From: Acidobacteriota bacterium | GTDB lineage: Bacteria > Acidobacteriota > Vicinamibacteria > Marinacidobacterales > Marinacidobacteraceae | Direction of reading: 5' to 3' | DNA length: 62,219 nucleotides | Assembly: GCA_022826825.1 (NCBI GenBank) | Contig: JAJDUD010000024.1 | Span: 227,084 to 289,302 of the forward strand | Shown: in pieces, positions 52,102-59,756 of the stretch | How positions within the stretch are numbered: position 1 is the first letter of the stretch | Layout: each line of letters opens with the position of its first letter | Position numbers and translations under genes: made by a program | The notes under the pieces: model-generated | What the model was told of the DNA's origin: nothing | What the model saw: only the letters and a program-made list of their open reading frames with translations | Database searches by the model: none

Positions 52102-55100
52102 ATGACGACGCTCGGATTGCACTCGTCGGCAGACCCCTCCTACGACGACCTTCTCCGGGTCATCCGCCGGGTGCGGAACCGCTGGCGGACCCGGCGCCTC
52201 CTCCTCGGCTTCACGATGGTCGGGGCGGCCGCCGTGCTGGTCGTCGGGGTCTCGTCGGCGGCGATGGACGCGCTGCGCTACGCGCCGTGGGTGGTTCGCG
52301 GGCTGCAGGCGGCGGCGTGGCTCACCTTCGGCGCCGCCGTCTGGCGCTTCGTCCTCCGGCCGCTCCGCTCGCGGGTGACCGACGAGCAGGTGGCGCTCTA
52401 CGTCGAGGAACACGATCCCACGCTGCGGGAATCGGTCAGCAGCGGGGTCGAGCTGGGTCACCGAGGGGCGCAGGACGACCCCCGCGGGAGCGGGATCTCC
52501 GCGGACCTGACGCGGCTGGTGGTGGAGGAGGCCATCCGCCGCCTCGAGACGCTGAACGAGGGCCGGCTGGTCGAGACCTCGGCGCTCCGCCGGGCCGGAG
52601 GAGCGCTCGCCACCGTCGGGGGCGTCGCCCTCGTGGCGTCGCTGCTCGCGCCTCCGGCGCTGCTTCGCGGCGCCGCCCTCCTCCTCTCGCCCTGGGGGGA
52701 CATCAGCGACGCGAACCCCTACCGGGTGCTGGTGGATCCGGGCGACGCCGCCGTCGCCCGCGACTCGGACCGGTGGATCGCCGCCCGGCTGGAAGGGTTC
52801 ACGGCGGAGCGGGTGGACCTCCGCACCCGCGTCGAGGGGAGCGCCCTCTGGGAAACGATCGCGATGCTGCCCGACCCGGAGGACGGCGCCTTCCGGCACC
52901 TGCTGCTCGGGATTCCGGAAGCGACGGACTACTACGTCGATGCGGACGGGGTGCTGTCCCCGACGTTCCGGATCGAGGTCGAGGACGTCCCCTACGTGCA
53001 GCAGATCGGCCTCCTCTATCGCTATCCGGAGCACACCGGACTCAGCCCCCGCGAGGTCGAGGACGGGGGAGACATCGCCGCCGTGGCCGACACCGTGGTG
53101 GAACTCAAGGTGATCCCCACGGTGCCGGCGGCGGCCGGCGTGCTGCGCATGGAGCCGGGTCCGGTCGAGGTCCCCCTCGAAGTGCCGGAGGCGCCCGCCG
53201 ACTCCCCCAGCGGCGCCGGCGCCGAGGTGCTGACCGCCACGCTCCGGCTCTCGGAGGGCGGCGCCTACCGGGTGGCGCTCGCGGGGCCGGACGGGAACCT
53301 GCGCACGGCGTCGCGCGACTACCTGATCGAGGTGCTCGAGGACCTGCCTCCCATCGTGCGGTTCCTGCGCCCCGGCAGGGACTCGCAGGCCAACCCGGTC
53401 GAGGAGGTGTTCACCGAGGTCCTGGCGGAAGACGACTACGCGGTGCGGCGGGTCGAGGTGCGGGTCTCCGTCAACGGTGGTGAGGAGACCCGGGAGGTGC
53501 TCGCTTCGGGAGGGGCCCGGGACGAGATCCAGTCCGGGCACACGCTGTTCCTCGAGGAACACGACCTCGTGCCGGGTGATCTCGTCTCCTACTACGCGGT
53601 GGCGCGGGACGGGGCCGGTGCCGAAGCCGCAACCGACATCTTCTTCGTCGCGGTGCGGCCGTTCGACCGGACCTACCGGCAGGGCGACACCATGCCGGGT
53701 GGGGGCGGGGCCGGCGGCGGCGACGGCCTCGACGGCACGCTCACCCTCCGCCAGAAGCAGATCGTGGTCGCCACCTTCAAGGTTCTCCGCGATCGCGAGG
53801 GAATGCCGGCGAGCGCGGTCACGGAAACGGTGGCCACCATCGGCCTCGCCCAGGGCCGGCTCCGGGAGCAGGTGGCGACGCTGAACCGGCGTCTCCGCAA
53901 CCGCGGCATCGGGACGAACCCGGAGTTCTCCGAGATCGTGGAGCACCTCGACGCCGGGCTCGTGGAGATGACGGTCGCCGAGGAGCTGCTCGTCGCCGGC
54001 AATCCGGACGACGCCCTGCCGCGGGAGCAGAAGGCGCTCACCCACCTGCAACGCGCCGATGCGGTCTTCCGTGACGTCCAGGTCGCGTTCGGCCAGGGCG
54101 GCGGAGGCGGCGGCGGGGGTCCGCGGGCCCAGGCCGAAGACCTCGCGAGCCTGTTCGAACTCGAGATGGACAAGCTCCGCAACCAGTACGAGACGGTGGA
54201 ACAGCAGCGCCGCTCGTCCGCGGACAACGAAGTGGACGACCTCCTCCAGCGGCTCGCGGAACTCGCCCGCCGCCAGGAGCAGGAGAACGAACGGATCCGC
54301 CGCGGCGTGCGCCAGTCCGGAGGCGGCGCCGGCTCGCCCCAGAACCAGCTCGCCGCGGAAACCGAGGAGGTGGCCCGGCGGCTCGAACGCCTCGCCCGCG
54401 AGCGGTCGCGGCCGGACCTCGCGGCGGTTTCCCGGCGGCTCCGCGATGCGGCCCAGGAGATGCGGTCGGCGGGCAGCGGTTCCGAGGGGCTCGAAAGCGG
54501 TCTCTCGGCCGCGAACGAACTGCGGAACGCGCGCCGCGATCTCGACGGCCAGCGGCGCGAGCGCCTCGGGCGCGACGTCCAGAACGCCCTCGACGAGACA
54601 AGGCGCCTCCGCGCCGCGCAGGACCGGATTCGCTCCGCGGTCGGGGACCTCGAACAGGAACGGACCCGCGAGGCGATCGCCCGCGTCTCGGGACAAAAGC
54701 AGGACCTCGCCGAGCGGGTCCAGCGGCTCGAGCAGCACCTCGACGAGGTCAGCCGCGACTGGAGCCGGGATGAACCGGAAGCCGCCGATGCCGTCGGCGA
54801 GGCCGCGGACGGCATCCGCGACCGGAAGCTGAAGGAGAAGATCCACTACTCCCGGGGCGTCGCCGCGCAGCGGTCACCGGAGTACGCCGACCAGTTCGAA
54901 TCGATGATCGCGGGCGATCTCGAGGCGTTGGAAGAGGACCTCGCGGCGGCCCGGGACGTCGTGGAGGGTTCGGACCGCGCCGGCCGCGAGGACGTCCTCG
55001 ACCGGGCGGCGAGCCTGGTCCGGGGGCTCGAAGGCCTGCGGAACCGCCTCGCCGACCGCGCGGAGCAGCCGGAGTCCCCGTCCGGATCGGAATCGCAGGG

Positions 55101-55515
55101 TTCCGCCGGGGAGGAATCCGGCGAGGGGCAGGGAGGCGGTGGTGGCGGCGCCGAGGGGCGGGAAGCCCGCCAGCTCCAGCGCGAACTCGACCGGCGGGTC
55201 CAGGACGCGGAGGCGCTCCGCCGCGAGCTGACCGGCATCGGCGCGAGCGGCGACCGCGGCACCGACCGGCTGGGACAGGTGGTGGACGCGCTCCGGGGTC
55301 TGAACCCCGAACGCCTGACCGGAGATCCGCGCGGCATGGAGATCCTCGAAGCCGAAGTGCTCGACACCCTGCGGCAGCTCGAGTTCGAGCTCCGCCGCGC
55401 GCTCGCCGGGGGCACCGGCGCGGACGTCCTCACCGGCGCCGACGACCGCGCCCCCGAGGGCTACCGCGAGATGGTCGAGGAGTACTTCCGCGCCCTCAGC
55501 CGCCGCCCGACCTGA
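52102..55515 (+). CDS. DUF4175-like giant membrane protein with long coiled coil
   Basis: The protein has 1137 residues. Two or three N-terminal TMs (about 32-50, 62-82 and 165-190) precede an extracytoplasmic beta region (about 200-520). After a Gly-rich linker (MPGGGGAGGGDGLDG) comes a long, charged, heptad-rich section (about 550-1060) of Arg/Glu/Ala/Leu coiled coil, interrupted by Gly/Ser-rich spacers. This matches the DUF4175-type proteins found at the end of MoxR-DUF58-BatA clusters. It could form an envelope-spanning rod. The function is unproven. Confidence 0.8.
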   Translation: MTTLGLHSSADPSYDDLLRVIRRVRNRWRTRRLLLGFTMVGAAAVLVVGVSSAAMDALRYAPWVVRGLQAAAWLTFGAAVWRFVLRPLRSRVTDEQVALYVEEHDPTLRESVSSGVELGHRGAQDDPRGSGISADLTRLVVEEAIRRLETLNEGRLVETSALRRAGGALATVGGVALVASLLAPPALLRGAALLLSPWGDISDANPYRVLVDPGDAAVARDSDRWIAARLEGFTAERVDLRTRVEGSALWETIAMLPDPEDGAFRHLLLGIPEATDYYVDADGVLSPTFRIEVEDVPYVQQIGLLYRYPEHTGLSPREVEDGGDIAAVADTVVELKVIPTVPAAAGVLRMEPGPVEVPLEVPEAPADSPSGAGAEVLTATLRLSEGGAYRVALAGPDGNLRTASRDYLIEVLEDLPPIVRFLRPGRDSQANPVEEVFTEVLAEDDYAVRRVEVRVSVNGGEETREVLASGGARDEIQSGHTLFLEEHDLVPGDLVSYYAVARDGAGAEAATDIFFVAVRPFDRTYRQGDTMPGGGGAGGGDGLDGTLTLRQKQIVVATFKVLRDREGMPASAVTETVATIGLAQGRLREQVATLNRRLRNRGIGTNPEFSEIVEHLDAGLVEMTVAEELLVAGNPDDALPREQKALTHLQRADAVFRDVQVAFGQGGGGGGGGPRAQAEDLASLFELEMDKLRNQYETVEQQRRSSADNEVDDLLQRLAELARRQEQENERIRRGVRQSGGGAGSPQNQLAAETEEVARRLERLARERSRPDLAAVSRRLRDAAQEMRSAGSGSEGLESGLSAANELRNARRDLDGQRRERLGRDVQNALDETRRLRAAQDRIRSAVGDLEQERTREAIARVSGQKQDLAERVQRLEQHLDEVSRDWSRDEPEAADAVGEAADGIRDRKLKEKIHYSRGVAAQRSPEYADQFESMIAGDLEALEEDLAAARDVVEGSDRAGREDVLDRAASLVRGLEGLRNRLADRAEQPESPSGSESQGSAGEESGEGQGGGGGGAEGREARQLQRELDRRVQDAEALRRELTGIGASGDRGTDRLGQVVDALRGLNPERLTGDPRGMEILEAEVLDTLRQLEFELRRALAGGTGADVLTGADDRAPEGYREMVEEYFRALSRRPT

Positions 55516-55562
55516 GGGAACGCCGGTCTCCAGACCGGCACGCGCGGCGTCTGCTGCGCGAG
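55516..55562. repeat. Two-hairpin repeat unit after the DUF4175-like gene
   Basis: GGGAACGCCGG followed by palindrome GCCGGTCTCCAGACCGGC (55522-55539) and a weaker GC-rich hairpin. It may double as a terminator, and it has the same outer hairpin plus inner hairpin layout as the element arms. Confidence 0.5.
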
Positions 55563-55579
55563 AGTTCCTGAGAACCCTG

Positions 55580-56227
55580 ATGCTCGACCACAAGGCACTG
55601 CGCGCCGCGTTCTTCAACCCCCCGCCGGACGATCCCGACCGCGAGCCCACCCGCGAAGAGCTCTGGGCGCGAGCGGAACGCCAGGCGGTTGAGGCCTGTC
55701 TCCGCTGGGGGGGCGACCCGAAGGCCGAGGGTCTCGGCGAACATGGCGCCCTCATCGGCGGCCCCGGCAAACCCATGCGGCGGCTCACTTCATTTCCCGA
55801 ACGGCGCCTCCGCCGGCGTCCTCTTCCCCTGGTCCGGTTCGATACCCCTCGCGCCCGAACGCGCCCCCCGGCGCTCGGAAGAGATCCCGTGATCTTCTTC
55901 GAGCACCTGTCGGCAGCGCATCTCGCCGGCTATCCGAACCGGCCCAGCGGCATTGCTCTCGCCCGCATCTTCCGCTCGCCCGAACTCTCACCGGTGGAAC
56001 GCGACCAGCTCTGGCACATCTTTGCCTGTATCCGGTGCCGGGACCTCGGCCACCTGATTGGCTGGGGCGGACTCTCCGTCTACGAAGCCGCCCGCGCCGT
56101 CCATCTCTCCGGAACCCGGTGCGCCGATGTCGTCGCCTGGATCAACCAGTTCGCCGTGCCCCTCGGCACATCCGAGCGATCATCCCCAAGGGAGTCGCTG
56201 ATGCCCCCGAAGGGGACCGCAAAGTAG
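55580..56227 (+). CDS. Hypothetical ORF, possibly frameshifted
   Basis: This is a 215-codon open frame flanked by hairpin repeats. The ends look protein-like (start MLDHKALRAAFFNPPPDDPD; late part VIFFEHLSAAHLAGYPN). The middle, about codons 65-105, is Arg/Pro-rich and looks out of frame; the +1 frame there reads more naturally (NGASAGVLFPWSGSIPLAPE). It could be a gene with compensating frameshifts or a decayed accessory gene. It carries no recognised domain and no promoter box. Confidence 0.35.
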   Translation: MLDHKALRAAFFNPPPDDPDREPTREELWARAERQAVEACLRWGGDPKAEGLGEHGALIGGPGKPMRRLTSFPERRLRRRPLPLVRFDTPRARTRPPALGRDPVIFFEHLSAAHLAGYPNRPSGIALARIFRSPELSPVERDQLWHIFACIRCRDLGHLIGWGGLSVYEAARAVHLSGTRCADVVAWINQFAVPLGTSERSSPRESLMPPKGTAK

Positions 56228-56250
56228 TCCGGCGGGTCGCGCAAGGCAGG

Positions 56251-56606
56251 GAGCGCCGGCCTCCGGCCGGCACGCGGCCCACAGGGCCGCAAGGCGCGGC
56301 GGGCTGATCCGCCAGATGGCTCCGCCGGCTTGGAACGCCGACCTCCGGTCGGCACAGCGGGCCGAAGGCCCGCGGGCGACGTGCCGCTCGTCGTCTTGGG
56401 CGACGGAGGTCCGGAAGCGTCCCTTCCGCCCGGTTGCACCGAGAGAGAGAACGACCCCGCAGGTCGGCGCCGTGCCGTGCGCTGCGCTATCGCGCAGCGC
56501 GTGCCGACCAGAGGTCGGCGTTCCAAGCCGTGTGCGCGATGCCGCGGAAGCGCGTTGAGTCGCCTGCGGCCCTGCGGGCCGCGTGCCGGCCGGAGGCCGG
56601 CGTTCC
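56251..56606. repeat. Mirror-arranged array of two-hairpin units
   Basis: The 440-bp gap 56228-56667 has no gene. Two forward units (about 56251-56296 and 56332-56376) and two inverted units (about 56479-56524 and 56567-56606) each pair an outer palindrome of the type GCCG(G/A)CCTCCGG(C/T)CGGC with an inner GC-rich hairpin. The units face each other around a unique centre, resembling a BIME of REP sequences. Confidence 0.65.
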
Positions 56607-56667
56607 AAGCCGCAGCGCGCTTGTGCTGGATCGGGGGTTCGCGGTTGTGGGGCGGCCGGGAAGCGTC

Positions 56668-57168
56668 TCAGCCCGCCGACGTGTGGTCGTGGGAGATCTT
56701 CCAGCCGTCGGTGGTGCGCTCGAAGAGCAGGGTGAAGAGCCCGGTGGGGGCGTCGTTCTCCCGTTCGAGGTTGTAGCGGCCGAAGACGAAGACGTACTCG
56801 TCGGACAGGACCCGGACGTCGAGGTCGGTGAAGGTGAGCATCCCCATCGCGGCCCGGTCCGGGTAGTTCCGCCGGTAGCGGTCGAGCACGTCGCCGGCGC
56901 CGTAGCGGACGCTCCCTCCCGAGACGAACCGCATCCGGGGGGAGTCGAGATAGTCGGCGACGAACCGGACGAGGTCTCCCTCGTTCCAGGCGCCCGACTG
57001 CCGCTCGAGGAGCGCGCGGACCTCCGCCTCGATGGCCGCCGCCTCCTCCTGGGTCACCGTTGTGCGTTCTTCCGGCGCCGCGCTGCCGGACCCGCCGGAG
57101 CCGGAGGGGGCTCCGCAGGCGCCGGCGAGGAAGATCACAAGGCCGAGAGAGATCAACTGGTTCCGCAT
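56668..57168 (-). CDS. SnoaL/DUF4440-like lipoprotein
   Basis: The protein has 166 residues with lipobox LAGAC (Cys18) and a Gly/Ser linker. The domain from about 40 has 'ALLERQSGAWNEGDLVRFVADYL' and ends 'TDGWKISHDHTS', the alpha+beta barrel of DUF4440/SnoaL-like proteins. It is a lipid-anchored small binding or stress protein; no catalytic residues are clear. I chose the second ATG (57168), since a minus-strand TACCAT box then sits 7 nt upstream. It is divergent from hflK. Confidence 0.8.
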   Translation of the reverse strand: MRNQLISLGLVIFLAGACGAPSGSGGSGSAAPEERTTVTQEEAAAIEAEVRALLERQSGAWNEGDLVRFVADYLDSPRMRFVSGGSVRYGAGDVLDRYRRNYPDRAAMGMLTFTDLDVRVLSDEYVFVFGRYNLERENDAPTGLFTLLFERTTDGWKISHDHTSAG

Positions 57169-57175
57169 GCGGCGC

Positions 57176-57181
57176 ATGGTA
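57176..57181 (-). promoter_or_regulatory. TACCAT -10 box of the lipoprotein gene
   Basis: Minus-strand TACCAT lies 7 nt before ATG 57168. It overlaps the earlier in-frame ATG (57177), which argues against that start. Confidence 0.4.
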
Positions 57182-57198
57182 GCGGCCCGCCCCCGCGC

Positions 57199-57233
57199 TA
57201 CGATCCGGGGCTCACAGGCTGCGAGGCAGGAGG
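57199..57233 (+). promoter_or_regulatory. Promoter and strong ribosome-binding site of hflKC
   Basis: A TACGAT box (57199-57204) lies 38 nt before the ATG. AGGAGG (57228-57233) sits 9 nt before ATG 57243. This is a conventional leadered start, unlike most units here. CACAGGCTG recurs in the leader at about 57213-57221. Confidence 0.45.
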
Positions 57234-57242
57234 AGAGAGCGA

Positions 57243-58334
57243 ATGGCGTTTTACGACAGTCCCGGGGGCAACGGCCCCTGGCAGGGGCTCGGCGGGGAAG
57301 GCCCGGCGATGCCGGATCTGGAGGGATTCCTGAGGCGTTTCGGTGGAAACGCCCGCCGGACGGCCCTGCGGATCGCGGCCGGGGTGGTGGCGGTGGCCCT
57401 CTTCTTCATGTCCGTCTATCAGGTCCAGCCCGATGAGGCGGGGGTCGTGACCCGGTTCGGGCGCTACTCACGCGTGACGGATCCGGGGCTCCACTTCATC
57501 GTGCCGTTCCTCGAGACGGTGACCAAGGTGCCCGTGGAACGCCAGCTCAAGGAAGAGTTCGGCTTCCGGACGGTCGAGGCCGGCGTGCGCACCATGTACG
57601 ACGAACGCCAGTTCCTCGAGGAGTCGCTCATGCTCACCGGCGACCTGAACGTCGCGGTGGTCGAGTGGATCGTGCAGTACAAGGTGCAGGATCCGCGGGC
57701 GTATCTCTTCAAGGTCCGCGACATCCGCTCGACCTTCCGGGACATGAGCGAGGCCGCCATGCGGGACGTCGTGGGTGACCACAGCGTGGACGAGGTCCTC
57801 ACGGTCGGCCGTGAGCAGATTGCGGCCCAGGCGAAGGATCTCCTCCAGGAGATGAACGACCGCTACGAGACCGGGATCAGCGTCCAGCAGCTCGTCCTCC
57901 AGGACGTGAATCCGCCGGACATGGTCAAGCCGTCCTTCAACGAGGTCAACGAGGCGATCCAGGAGAAGGAGCGGCTCACGAACGAGGCGCTCGCCGAATA
58001 CAACCAGGCGATCCCCCGCGCCCGCGGCGACGCCGAGCGCCTCATCCAGGAGGCCGAGGGCTACGCGGCCGAGCGGGTGAACCGGGCCCGCGGCGAGGCG
58101 TCGCGGTTCGAAGCCGTGTACGCCGAGTACCGGAACGCGCCCCGGGTGACGAGGGCCCGGATGTACCTCGAGACCCTGTCCGAGGTCATGCCGAAGCTCG
58201 GGCAGAAGGTCATCCTCGACGAGAGCGGCGCGAACATCCTGCCGCTCCTGAACCTGAACGGAGAACGGCGGCAACCGCCTGATCCGGGCGGCCCGGGCCC
58301 CGGCCAACAGCCCGAACGGGAGGAATCACGATGA
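57243..58334 (+). CDS. hflK: FtsH protease modulator HflK
   Basis: The protein has 363 residues. A Gly/Pro-rich N-terminus (FYDSPGGNGPWQG), one TM (about 42-60), and an SPFH/Band 7 domain (VQPDEAGVVTRFGRYSRVTDPGLHF onwards) follow, then a coiled segment and a Pro/Gly-rich end. With HflC it forms a periplasmic cage around FtsH, controlling membrane proteolysis. Its stop overlaps the hflC ATG (ATGA). Confidence 0.93.
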   Translation: MAFYDSPGGNGPWQGLGGEGPAMPDLEGFLRRFGGNARRTALRIAAGVVAVALFFMSVYQVQPDEAGVVTRFGRYSRVTDPGLHFIVPFLETVTKVPVERQLKEEFGFRTVEAGVRTMYDERQFLEESLMLTGDLNVAVVEWIVQYKVQDPRAYLFKVRDIRSTFRDMSEAAMRDVVGDHSVDEVLTVGREQIAAQAKDLLQEMNDRYETGISVQQLVLQDVNPPDMVKPSFNEVNEAIQEKERLTNEALAEYNQAIPRARGDAERLIQEAEGYAAERVNRARGEASRFEAVYAEYRNAPRVTRARMYLETLSEVMPKLGQKVILDESGANILPLLNLNGERRQPPDPGGPGPGQQPEREESR

Positions 58335-59260
58335 AACGCGCGTTGCCGGTTCTCGGAACCCTGGCGGGACTCGTCCTCCTCTTCGCTTCGACCTACACCA
58401 TCCGGGAGACCGAACAGGCCATCATCACCCAGTTCGGCCAGCCGGTGGGCGGCGCGGTCACCGAACCGGGCCTCCATTTCAAGATGCCCTTCATCCACCG
58501 GGTGTCTCGCTTCGACCAGCGCTGGCTGCCCTGGGACGGGGACGCCAACCAGATCACCACCCGGGACAAGAAGTTCATCTGGGTGGACACCTACGCGCGC
58601 TGGCGCATCGCCGACCCGCTGCTGTTCTTCCAGTCGGTCCGCGACGAACGGGGCGCCCAGAGCCGCCTCGACGACATCATCGACGGCGAGACCCGGAACG
58701 CGGTGGCCACCTACGACCTGATCGAGATCGTGCGGATCACGAACCGCGACTTCGAGATCACCGAGGATCTCGTCTCCTTCGCGACGGAGGAGGTGCCGAG
58801 CGAGATCGAGTTCGGCAGGAACGCGATCACCCGCAGCATCCTCGAGAAGGCGTCGGAGGTCACTCCGAACTTCGGGATCGAGCTCGTGGACGTCCGCATC
58901 AAGCGGGTCAACTACGTCGAGGAGGTGCGGGCCAAGGTGTACGAGCGGATGATCTCGGAACGCCAGCGGATCGCGGAACGGAGCCGCTCCGAGGGGCAGG
59001 GGCGCGCCGCCGAGGTCCGGGGTCAGCGCGAGCGCGAACTGAAGTCCATCGAATCGGAGGCGTTTCGCCAGGCCGAGGAGATCCGCGGCCGCGCCGATGC
59101 GGAGGCTTCGGCGATCTACGCGCGCGCCTACCAGCGGGACGCCGACTTCTACCGGTTCATGAAGTCGCTCGAGACCTACCGCACCGCACTCGACGAAGGC
59201 GTGACCCTCGTCATCGGCAGCGACAGCGAGTTCCTCGACTTCCTGCGCCGGTCCCGCTAG
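58331..59260 (+). CDS. hflC: FtsH protease modulator HflC
   Basis: The protein has 309 residues. An N-terminal TM (about 5-22) leads to the SPFH domain TIRETEQAIITQFGQPVGG..., with VTEPGLHFKMPF typical of HflC. The coiled-coil middle and 'FYRFMKSLETYR' end are also characteristic. It partners HflK in the complex with FtsH. A GC-rich hairpin at 59271-59305 follows and may end the transcript. Confidence 0.95.
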   Translation: MKRALPVLGTLAGLVLLFASTYTIRETEQAIITQFGQPVGGAVTEPGLHFKMPFIHRVSRFDQRWLPWDGDANQITTRDKKFIWVDTYARWRIADPLLFFQSVRDERGAQSRLDDIIDGETRNAVATYDLIEIVRITNRDFEITEDLVSFATEEVPSEIEFGRNAITRSILEKASEVTPNFGIELVDVRIKRVNYVEEVRAKVYERMISERQRIAERSRSEGQGRAAEVRGQRERELKSIESEAFRQAEEIRGRADAEASAIYARAYQRDADFYRFMKSLETYRTALDEGVTLVIGSDSEFLDFLRRSR

Positions 59261-59270
59261 CCGGACCGTT

Positions 59271-59305
59271 GCCGGCCTCCGCGGAGGATTCCGCGGGGGC
59301 TCGGC
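59271..59305 (+). terminator. Possible hflC terminator hairpin
   Basis: GCCGGCCTCCGCGGA (59271-59285) can pair with TCCGCGGGGGCTCGGC (59290-59305), giving a long, slightly imperfect GC stem. No U-run follows, so the function is inferred only. Confidence 0.35.
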
Positions 59306-59341
59306 ATGGGAGTTCGCGGTGGCGCGGATCCTGTACGCACG

Positions 59342-59347
59342 TATTCT
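59342..59347 (+). promoter_or_regulatory. TATTCT -10 box of the antitoxin gene
   Basis: TATTCT lies 8 nt before ATG 59356, within the usual spacing. Confidence 0.45.
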
Positions 59348-59355
59348 CCGTCGCC

Positions 59356-59586
59356 ATGAATATCACGCTGTCCATCGACGACCGGGTCGTGGCTGAAGCC
59401 CGCCGCATCGCGTCGGAACGGGGAACCAGCCTGAACCAGCTTGTGCGTGACTTCCTCGCGGATCTGACGCGGACGGACGACCCGGAGGTCGTGATCGCTG
59501 AACTTGAGGAACTTTGGGCGAAGGAGAACTACCGCTCGGAGGGGCCGTGGACGCGCGAAGAACTCCATGACGATGGAAGGTCTTGA
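59356..59586 (+). CDS. Ribbon-helix-helix antitoxin-like protein
   Basis: The protein has 76 residues. The N-terminal MNITLSIDDRVVAEARRIAS, then RGTSLNQLVRDFLADL, fits a ribbon-helix-helix DNA-binding fold of VapB/DUF6364-type antitoxins. The acidic C-terminal half (ELEELWAKEN) would bind the toxin. The next frame, overlapping its stop, starts like a PIN-domain toxin but is cut short. It may therefore be an orphan antitoxin. Confidence 0.75.
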   Translation: MNITLSIDDRVVAEARRIASERGTSLNQLVRDFLADLTRTDDPEVVIAELEELWAKENYRSEGPWTREELHDDGRS

Positions 59587-59713
59587 GTTTTCCGATGGCA
59601 ACATCCTGATTCAGGCCCACGACGCACGAGATCCACACAAGCGGCACACTGCCCGTTCCCCCCTGCGGCCCCACCCGGCCCGCATTGCCGCGTGCCCGGA
59701 GTTTCCGGCATGA
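59567..59713 (+). pseudogene. Truncated PIN-domain (VapC-like) toxin remnant
   Basis: A 48-codon frame from ATG 59567 or 59573 reads LEFSDGNILIQAHDARDPHK, which matches the start of PIN toxins ('fvDtNvLvYAhDardp.K...A'), including the first acidic residue. After RHTA the similarity stops and the frame ends at 59713, against about 130 residues in VapC. The overlap with the antitoxin stop is the usual vapB-vapC arrangement. I take it as the 5' end of a deleted toxin gene. Confidence 0.65.
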
Positions 59714-59756
59714 TTCGGGGTCGCTGCTTCTCCCTCCCCAAAGGTTGCGTTCCATC

